Shown here piece after piece: positions 1-5,085 of a DNA stretch of 7,638 bases. Position 1 is the first letter of the stretch. Each line of letters starts with the position of its first letter. Source of the stretch: JANYCD01 sp043738625 (GTDB lineage Bacteria > Pseudomonadota > Gammaproteobacteria > Burkholderiales > Rhodocyclaceae); the NCBI GenBank assembly GCA_043738625.1, contig JAYUFR010000033.1, positions 1-7,638 on the forward strand, in the 5' to 3' direction. The translations under genes were made by a program, and so were the position numbers. The notes under the pieces are model-generated. The model was given only the letters and a program-made list of their open reading frames with translations, made no database searches and had not been told where the DNA came from.

Positions 1-1125
1 AGTTTCAACGAGGCCAGGGTGCGTACCCGGGACAGGGGCCTTGAGATCCTCTCCATACGTCAGCGGTGGCATTCGTCGACCCAGCGTCGGCGCAGCAACC
101 TGCCGTTCGACTTGTTGTTGTTCAGCCAGGAATTGCGCTCCCTAATCGATGCAGGACTCTCGCTGATTGAGGCATTGGGTGCACTGTCACGGAAGGAAAA
201 TAACCCGGACAAACGCGGGTTGATCGACGCACTCATTCGTAATTTGCGCGAAGGGAAATCCTTTTCGATGGCCGTGCGGGAGTTCCCGTTCATTTTTCCG
301 TCGCTCTACGTAGCCCTCACTTCGGCCAGCGAACAGACGGGTGACTTGGCCAGCGCCCTGGCCCGCTTCATCGACTATCGCAGTCAGATGGATTTAATGC
401 GTAAACGAATCGTCTCGGCGGCTATCTATCCGACCTTGCTGGTTGGCGTGGGGGGCCTTGTCATCGTGTTTTTGATGACCTACGTGGTACCGCGTTTCAG
501 CCGCATTTATGAGGACTTCGGCCACAATCTGCCTTTCATGTCCAGGCTCCTGATGCAATGGGGCGCCTTGGTTCAAGCCCATGGATTGCAACTCTTGATC
601 GGGGTGACGGCATTCGGCGCCATCGTGGTGCCGATCTTCAAGCGAAAATTCGGTTGGAAAATGCTGGGGCGGAAACTCCTCAGCCACTCGATCCTGCGCG
701 ACCGATTCCAAACTTACGCGCTGGCCCGTTTCTACCGGACGCTGGGCATGCTGCAGCAGGGCGGGATTCCCATCATCGCCTCTCTTGGATTGGCCAAGGA
801 ATTGCTGGGTGAGGAACTGCAAGCATCTTTGGATCGCGCTCTGGTCGAGGTCCGCTCCGGCGCGGCGTTGTCCGATGCCATGGAGCGACAGAATCTGGCG
901 CCTCCGGTGGCAAGTGATCTGCTCAAGGTGGGAGAGAAGACCGGCGATATCGGCGATAAAATGATACGCATCGCCGACTTCTACGACGAGGATATATCGC
1001 GCTGGACAGAATGGTTCGTGCGCTTGTTCGAGCCCCTGCTGATGTTGGGCATCGGGCTGTTCATCGCCTTCATTGTGGTACTGCTGTACATGCCGATCTT
1101 CGAACTTTCCGGGAGCATACAATGA
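1..1125 (+). CDS. gspF: GspF/PilC-type inner-membrane platform protein (5' partial)
   Basis: This is the polytopic inner-membrane platform that couples the cytoplasmic ATPase to pseudopilin assembly in type II secretion and type IV pilus machines. The frame is open from base 1 with 374 residues in view. The family's duplicated T2SSF domain is visible: copy one starts near residue 41 (FSQELRSLIDAG) and copy two near residue 240 (YALARFYRTLGMLQQGG). Membrane segments lie near residues 143-164 (after the conserved AAIYPTLL), 194-213 and 342-367, the last in the typical FEPLL...YMPIFEL ending. A GTG at 19 with GAGG at 10-13 could act as a start. However, the preceding in-frame residues and the stretch EARVRTRDRGLEILSI match the end of the family's N-terminal region, so I think roughly 30 residues are missing off the window edge. 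The stop overlaps the ATPase start as ATGA. Family assignment is secure; whether to call it gspF, pilC or mshG is not. Confidence 0.93.
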   Translation, partial: SFNEARVRTRDRGLEILSIRQRWHSSTQRRRSNLPFDLLLFSQELRSLIDAGLSLIEALGALSRKENNPDKRGLIDALIRNLREGKSFSMAVREFPFIFPSLYVALTSASEQTGDLASALARFIDYRSQMDLMRKRIVSAAIYPTLLVGVGGLVIVFLMTYVVPRFSRIYEDFGHNLPFMSRLLMQWGALVQAHGLQLLIGVTAFGAIVVPIFKRKFGWKMLGRKLLSHSILRDRFQTYALARFYRTLGMLQQGGIPIIASLGLAKELLGEELQASLDRALVEVRSGAALSDAMERQNLAPPVASDLLKVGEKTGDIGDKMIRIADFYDEDISRWTEWFVRLFEPLLMLGIGLFIAFIVVLLYMPIFELSGSIQ

Positions 1126-2744
1126 ATGCCAGGCATCCTGACAACAAGGATTTCCTGTCGATCGCGACAGACCCGGATGATCATGCGTCCGGGTCACCGC
1201 AAGACTCTGTCAGCGAAGTTCCCGTGCTCGACATCAACCAGCTTTATTCACTTACACCTGCCTTCGACGTGTTGCCCTTCGTCGAAGCATCGACGCGGCA
1301 ATGCATTGCCGAGATCGATGCAGAGGGCAGGCTATTGGTCGTCGTCGACAAGGCCGCCGCAGCCGGCCTTATGCCCTGGGCCGATGCCTTTCTGCGCCGC
1401 CCGTTCACCCTGTGCTTTGCAAGCGGCGGAGATATCGCCGCAGTCCTCGCACATCATGGCGAACCGATGCGGGCAATGGACGGACTGCCGATCCACTCGC
1501 CTACAGATTCGGTTGCCGCCAATGGCATCGAATCATTAAGCATCGATACGATTCATGCGGATGCGAGTTCCATCGTCCGCCTGACCAATTCCACGCTTTA
1601 CGATGCCTACCAAGTCGGGGCAAGTGACATCCATCTTGAGTCCGGCAGCGACGGACTGCGGGTGAAGTATCGCCTCGACGGCGTGCTGTCGCTCATCGCC
1701 GAACCGAAGGACAGTCAAACAGCGGAGCAGGTGATTTCGCGTATCAAGATCATGGCCGAACTCGACATTGCGGAACGACGAATTCCCCAGGATGGCCGAT
1801 TCCAGATCTTGATCAACGGGCGGGAAGTGGATTTCCGCGTCTCCATCATGCCCAGCATAAACGGCGAGGATGCCGTGCTCCGCATTCTCGACAAGCATGC
1901 CCTGACCGATCACCTCGCCAACCTGACACTGGATGCGCTCGGATTCGATGCAGACGTGATGCAGGCGGTGCGCCGTCTTGCGCGCGAACCCTATGGCATG
2001 TTGCTGGTCACCGGCCCCACCGGCAGTGGCAAGACAACAACGCTGTATGCCGTGATCAGCGAAGTCAATACCGGTCGCGACAAGATTGTCACCATCGAAG
2101 ATCCGGTCGAGTACCAGCTCCCGGATGTGCTGCAAATCCCGGTGAACGAAAAAAAGGGCCTGACCTTCGCCAAAGGGCTGCGTTCCATCCTGCGCCATGA
2201 CCCGGACAAGATCATGGTCGGCGAGATTCGCGATGCCGAGACGGCCCAGATCGCCGTGCAATCGGCATTGACCGGCCACCTCGTGTTCACCACCGTCCAT
2301 GCCAACAACGCGTTCGATGTCATTAGCCGCTTCCTGCACATGGGTGTGGCACCGCAAAGTTTCGTTTCGGCCATCAACGGCATTTTGGCGCAACGGTTGG
2401 TCAGAACCAATTGCCCGCATTGCAGTGTCGCCGACGAGCCTGATGCGGCCCTGCTTGCCGATTCCGGCATTGATCCGGTCACTACCCAAGACTTTGTCTT
2501 TCGCAAGGGTCGCGGCTGCGCCCTCTGCCGGGGTACGGGTTACAAAGGCCGCAAGGCCATCGCTGAGCTATTGCGGCTCACCGATGATTTACGGGAATTA
2601 ATTGTCGCCAGTGCGCCACTGCGGCAATTGCGCGAGGAAGCTGCCCGCAGCGGGATGCGGGAACTGCGTGATGCAGCGCTGCAACTGGTGCGCTGCGGAG
2701 AAACCACGCTGGAGGAAATCAATCGTGTCACGTTTGTGGCGTGA
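1122..2744 (+). CDS. gspE: GspE/PilB/MshE-type secretion assembly ATPase
   Basis: A cytoplasmic hexameric ATPase of the GspE family, 540 residues, which powers pseudopilin addition through the platform protein. The N-terminal ~100 residues look like a single GspE N-terminal docking domain (LDINQLYSLTPAFDVLPF). The N2 core begins around ASDIHLES (167-174) and carries the family motif ERRIPQDGRF (218-227). Walker A is GPTGSGKTT (298-306). Walker B is IMVGEIRD (364-371), with catalytic Glu368. The His box TGHLVFTTVH spans 384-393. A zinc-binding tetracysteine is complete: CPHC at 431-434 and CALC at 466-469, a feature of assembly rather than retraction ATPases. The ATG at 1122 overlaps the upstream stop and has GGGAG at 1111-1115 with 6 bases of spacing. 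Longer in-frame starts run back through gspF and are not credible. All catalytic elements are intact, so it should be active. It could equally be named mshE- or pilB-like. Confidence 0.95.
   Translation: MNARHPDNKDFLSIATDPDDHASGSPQDSVSEVPVLDINQLYSLTPAFDVLPFVEASTRQCIAEIDAEGRLLVVVDKAAAAGLMPWADAFLRRPFTLCFASGGDIAAVLAHHGEPMRAMDGLPIHSPTDSVAANGIESLSIDTIHADASSIVRLTNSTLYDAYQVGASDIHLESGSDGLRVKYRLDGVLSLIAEPKDSQTAEQVISRIKIMAELDIAERRIPQDGRFQILINGREVDFRVSIMPSINGEDAVLRILDKHALTDHLANLTLDALGFDADVMQAVRRLAREPYGMLLVTGPTGSGKTTTLYAVISEVNTGRDKIVTIEDPVEYQLPDVLQIPVNEKKGLTFAKGLRSILRHDPDKIMVGEIRDAETAQIAVQSALTGHLVFTTVHANNAFDVISRFLHMGVAPQSFVSAINGILAQRLVRTNCPHCSVADEPDAALLADSGIDPVTTQDFVFRKGRGCALCRGTGYKGRKAIAELLRLTDDLRELIVASAPLRQLREEAARSGMRELRDAALQLVRCGETTLEEINRVTFVA
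2711..2715 (+). promoter_or_regulatory. Ribosome binding site inside the ATPase gene, for the PilM-like gene
   Basis: GGAGG lies 9 bases before GTG 2725 and within the last codons of the ATPase gene. It decides the start of the actin-like gene, because the open frame itself extends much further upstream without any comparable site. Confidence 0.75.
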
Positions 2745-3525
2745 CCGCCTGGTCATCGGCGTGGCACCGGACCGCCTCTCGGCACTGCGTCTGCGGGGCC
2801 GATTGCGGCCGCGCATCATCGACAGGTATGACCATTTGTTGAAGTTGGAAGATACAAGCCCCTGGGGTCAGGTGCTGGGCGCGATGGAAGCCCTGCTCTC
2901 CGAAACTGCCTGGCACGATTGCGACGTTACGGTAATTCTCTCCAACCACTACGTGCACTATGCCGTCATGCCCAAAGGACAGCGCTTGGCGGCGGCGGAA
3001 CAAAGTGCTTTCGCCAAGATTCTGTTCGGAAATACTTTTGGCGATCTGAGCATCGGCTGGGAACTCCGGGTAAGCCCCGCGTCGAGCGACATGTCGACAC
3101 TGGCCAGCGGGGTTCCACACGCCTTGCTTGATGCGCTGCGCACCATCTGCAACGGCCGTGGATGGCTGCATTCGATCAAACCCGGTCTCATGTCAGTCTT
3201 CAACCGGACGCGGCGCTTGATCGGCAAGAGCTCGGGGATACTGGCAATGGTGGAATCCGGCCGTATAACCTTGGCGTCAATTGAACACGGGCAATGGAAT
3301 TTTGTCGTCACCCGAGCCAGCGATGGCAATAACCTCCCCCAGCTTCTCGCGGAGGAAAGCGAACTGCATGGGCGGAACTCGGGTGAGATGCTTTGGCTTT
3401 GCGATCTGACGGGGCAAGCACACCCGCCTTCCGGCTCCTCCTGGCGTCACCAGTGGCTCGATCCGAAAGATCTCAATAGCAACGCCGATGGAATCCCAAG
3501 CCTGGCCAGTTGGGGCATTGCGTGA
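2725..3525 (+). CDS. GspL/PilM/MshI-type actin-like cytoplasmic assembly protein
   Basis: A soluble 266-residue protein without a membrane segment, placed directly after the ATPase gene. It resembles the N-terminal cytoplasmic actin-like half of GspL and its T4P/MSHA counterparts PilM and MshI, which recruit the ATPase to the inner membrane. The best match is the block VILSNHYVHYAVMP (from residue 70), followed by a segment rich in Ala/Glu and then IGWELRVS, the usual GspL arrangement. A second recognisable patch is LMSVFNRTRR. The N-terminal segment LVIGVAPDRLSALRLRG sits where PilM has its phosphate-1 loop but lacks the Asp-Gly-Ser/Thr pattern, so nucleotide binding is doubtful. The protein is shorter than a typical PilM (about 350 residues, from general knowledge). 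I chose GTG 2725 because GGAGG lies 9 bases upstream; the frame extends back to 2602 only by reading through the ATPase gene. It overlaps that gene by 20 bases. Confidence 0.8.
   Translation: MSRLWRDRLVIGVAPDRLSALRLRGRLRPRIIDRYDHLLKLEDTSPWGQVLGAMEALLSETAWHDCDVTVILSNHYVHYAVMPKGQRLAAAEQSAFAKILFGNTFGDLSIGWELRVSPASSDMSTLASGVPHALLDALRTICNGRGWLHSIKPGLMSVFNRTRRLIGKSSGILAMVESGRITLASIEHGQWNFVVTRASDGNNLPQLLAEESELHGRNSGEMLWLCDLTGQAHPPSGSSWRHQWLDPKDLNSNADGIPSLASWGIA
3512..3515 (+). promoter_or_regulatory. Probable ribosome binding site for the PilN-like gene
   Basis: GGGG sits 6 bases before GTG 3522, while the alternative ATG 3531 has no purine-rich site at a usable distance. This, together with the GTGA overlap, favours the GTG start. 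Confidence 0.5.
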
Positions 3526-4043
3526 CTGCCATGCGACCCATTTGGCTGGACTATCAGCAGGATGCGCCCGGACATCATCGGCCCGGCCTGCTGCTGTTGA
3601 TCTCAAGCCTGTTGCTGACCGGTGTTCTATTGACCCAATACTTCGCCGACGCAGAAAGACTGGCTACTGCGGGGCGACAGGTCTCCAGGCTCAAGCACGG
3701 AGCGGAACACCGCCTGTCTGGAAAATCGAATAGCCTTCGATCGGACATCGCCGAACTGCGCTCATCCTCCGTTTCTGCCGAGCGCTGGGAATCGCTCTTC
3801 ATTTCCCTGGAAACAGCCAGCGACGATTCAATAACCCTGCTTGGACTAGAACTGGGCCCGCGGGAAATCTCGATCAGCGGAGAAGCCAAGGAACTTGCCG
3901 CGGCAACGGGCTATGTGCAGCGCCTGCAGTCCGCCACGGCATTCACCAATACCCATCTGACCGAATACGTCATCGTCAAGGAACACCCGCGTCATCCCGT
4001 GAGATTCACTCTGATTGCCGAATGGCGCGAGGCTCCGCGATGA
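3522..4043 (+). CDS. PilN-like single-pass inner-membrane assembly protein
   Basis: A 173-residue bitopic protein with a short cytoplasmic N-terminus (IWLDYQQ at residues 7-13), one membrane helix at about 22-40 (leucine-rich, LLLLISSLLLTGVLL) and a periplasmic domain. The first part of that domain is likely coiled coil (about 45-80, charged with heptad-like spacing). The remainder (about 90-173) resembles the PilN ferredoxin-like fold. Its position right after the actin-like protein gene and before a PilO-like gene is the pilM-pilN-pilO arrangement. With its upstream neighbour it would equal one full-length GspL split in two. The GTG at 3522 overlaps the previous stop as GTGA and has GGGG at 3512-3515, 6 bases upstream. 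The ATG at 3531 is possible and would remove three residues, but lacks a ribosome binding site. Assignment rests on topology, context and general resemblance; sequence similarity within this family is low. Confidence 0.75.
   Translation: MTAMRPIWLDYQQDAPGHHRPGLLLLISSLLLTGVLLTQYFADAERLATAGRQVSRLKHGAEHRLSGKSNSLRSDIAELRSSSVSAERWESLFISLETASDDSITLLGLELGPREISISGEAKELAAATGYVQRLQSATAFTNTHLTEYVIVKEHPRHPVRFTLIAEWREAPR
4029..4032 (+). promoter_or_regulatory. Ribosome binding site for the PilO-like gene
   Basis: GAGG is 7 bases before ATG 4040 and lies downstream of the competing in-frame ATG 4022, so it supports the later start that overlaps the previous stop. Confidence 0.6.
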
Positions 4044-4558
4044 AAATCCCCTATCAGGATCGACTGGGTTTGCCGGGAATCCTCGGCCTCGGGCTGCTGC
4101 TGTTCTGTCTGTCGTTTTATTTAGGAACCATTGCGCCCGCCAGAACGGAGCTGCAACAGTTGACGTCCGAGGAGACACAACTCACTGCCGGAGCCGCCGC
4201 CGAGGCAGGCGGAAAAAATGGCACCGCTACTGCCGTGGGTACTGCTTCAGTCCGGCCGCTGCCAGTTGCGACGGAAATTCCGGAGCTGTTGAAGAATCTG
4301 AACGCGGCGGCGGAAAAACACGGTATGACCATCGACCGCGCCTCCTACAGTTCGACCGACAAGGATGGCCGGCGGCGGCTGGAAGTCAGCCTGCCGCTTC
4401 AGGCCAGCTACCCGTCGCTGCGCGCCTACTTGCGCGATGCGCTGGCGTTAACGCCGCTGACGTCCCTCGACGAACTGCATCTGCGACGGGCGCAGTCCAC
4501 TACTCCAGTCGTCGAGGCGAGTGTTCGCCTTTCCTACTATTTCGTCATCGCACCATGA
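4040..4558 (+). CDS. PilO/GspM-like single-pass inner-membrane assembly protein
   Basis: A 172-residue bitopic protein: basic N-terminus (MKIPYQDR), one membrane helix at about 11-31 (LPGILGLGLLLFCLSFYLG), a short coiled-coil-like stretch rich in Glu, Gln and Thr, then an Ala/Gly/Thr-rich flexible linker at about 52-72. A periplasmic domain begins at about PELLKNLNAAAEKHGMTID. That last segment is the usual PilO/GspM helix that starts the ferredoxin-like fold, and the end (VEASVRLSYYFV) supplies a closing strand. The product should heterodimerise with the PilN-like protein and contact the GspC/PilP-like connector. ATG 4040 overlaps the previous stop as ATGA and has GAGG at 4029-4032 with 7 bases of spacing. 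The in-frame ATG at 4022 has no ribosome binding site and would add six residues, so I prefer 4040. The family call is by topology and context. Confidence 0.75.
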   Translation: MKIPYQDRLGLPGILGLGLLLFCLSFYLGTIAPARTELQQLTSEETQLTAGAAAEAGGKNGTATAVGTASVRPLPVATEIPELLKNLNAAAEKHGMTIDRASYSSTDKDGRRRLEVSLPLQASYPSLRAYLRDALALTPLTSLDELHLRRAQSTTPVVEASVRLSYYFVIAP

Positions 4559-5085
4559 AGCTGAAGCTGCCGCCAATTTTTCATCGCCGCCGGTGGTTGG
4601 CGCTGTTGATGGTGATATTGGTGTCGATCACGTCATGGCTTCTTCTTCACCCAGCCACACAATCGAAAAGCAGTCGGCCCGGACCCCAACTCGATGTACG
4701 AAAAAAAACAATCGTCGCAAACGGTACGCCGCAGGACGCCCAAAATCGGGAAAGCGATGGAACCAAAATTCCGACCGATTTGCAACCCATTGATATTTTT
4801 GCGGTCCGAACCTGGGAGCCGCCGCCACCCGTGATGGATACCAAGTCCGCGCAGAACCTTCCGCCGCAGGCACCGCCGCTGCCTTTACGCTTTCTGGGAA
4901 GAATTATCGAACCCGACAGAGGGATCGCATTCCTGTTGATCCAGGGTGATCGGGTTCTTTCGGTCCACGTCGGTGATTCGATCGACGGCATCTACCGGGT
5001 CGACAAGTACGAAAACGGGCAACTCTATTTCCTCTATCGTCCCATGAAGATTCGTCAATCTCTAATGATCGGAAATGGTTCATGA
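4555..5085 (+). CDS. GspC/PilP-like inner-membrane connector protein
   Basis: A 176-residue protein with a basic N-terminus, one membrane helix at about 14-31 (WLALLMVILVSITSWLLL), a long hydrophilic disordered linker (about 35-75), a proline-rich stretch (EPPPP and PPQAPPLPL between about 88 and 111) and a compact beta-rich domain at 108-173. That domain reads as the GspC homology region / PilP fold: PLRFLGRI, then FLLIQGDRVLSVHVGDSI, then YRVDKYENGQLYFLY. It should bind the periplasmic N-domains of the secretin encoded next, linking inner and outer membrane parts. There is no PDZ domain after the homology region, unlike classical GspC. The ATG overlaps the previous stop as ATGA, with no recognisable ribosome binding site, so its translation probably depends on coupling. 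An 8-A homopolymer lies in the linker. PilP versus GspC naming is undecided. Confidence 0.82.
   Translation: MKLKLPPIFHRRRWLALLMVILVSITSWLLLHPATQSKSSRPGPQLDVRKKTIVANGTPQDAQNRESDGTKIPTDLQPIDIFAVRTWEPPPPVMDTKSAQNLPPQAPPLPLRFLGRIIEPDRGIAFLLIQGDRVLSVHVGDSIDGIYRVDKYENGQLYFLYRPMKIRQSLMIGNGS

Noticed and set aside
19..21. GTG as true start of the GspF-like gene, with GAGG just upstream
   Set aside because: The frame is open to base 1 and the family has a longer N-terminal region; the purine patch is probably coincidental. It cannot be excluded without upstream sequence.
394..1197. 267-codon open frame on the minus strand opposite the GspF gene
   Set aside because: It mirrors a conserved gene, its product is rich in His, Gln and Arg with no recognisable domain, and there is no reason for antisense coding; codon bias of the sense gene explains it.
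1536..2489. 317-codon open frame on the minus strand opposite the ATPase gene
   Set aside because: It lies fully opposite the highly conserved ATPase core and its composition is that of an antisense shadow (many His, Asp, Gly) without motifs.
2602..2724. Upstream extension of the PilM-like frame, with several cysteines (CGNC, CNWC) resembling a zinc motif
   Set aside because: This stretch is the ATPase gene read in another frame; the good ribosome binding site and the family-like N-terminus both begin at GTG 2725.
4015..4554. Upstream extension of the GspC/PilP-like frame
   Set aside because: It runs through the whole PilO-like gene and its Arg/Gly-rich translation is typical of an out-of-frame reading; the ATGA junction at 4555 gives a normal signal anchor.
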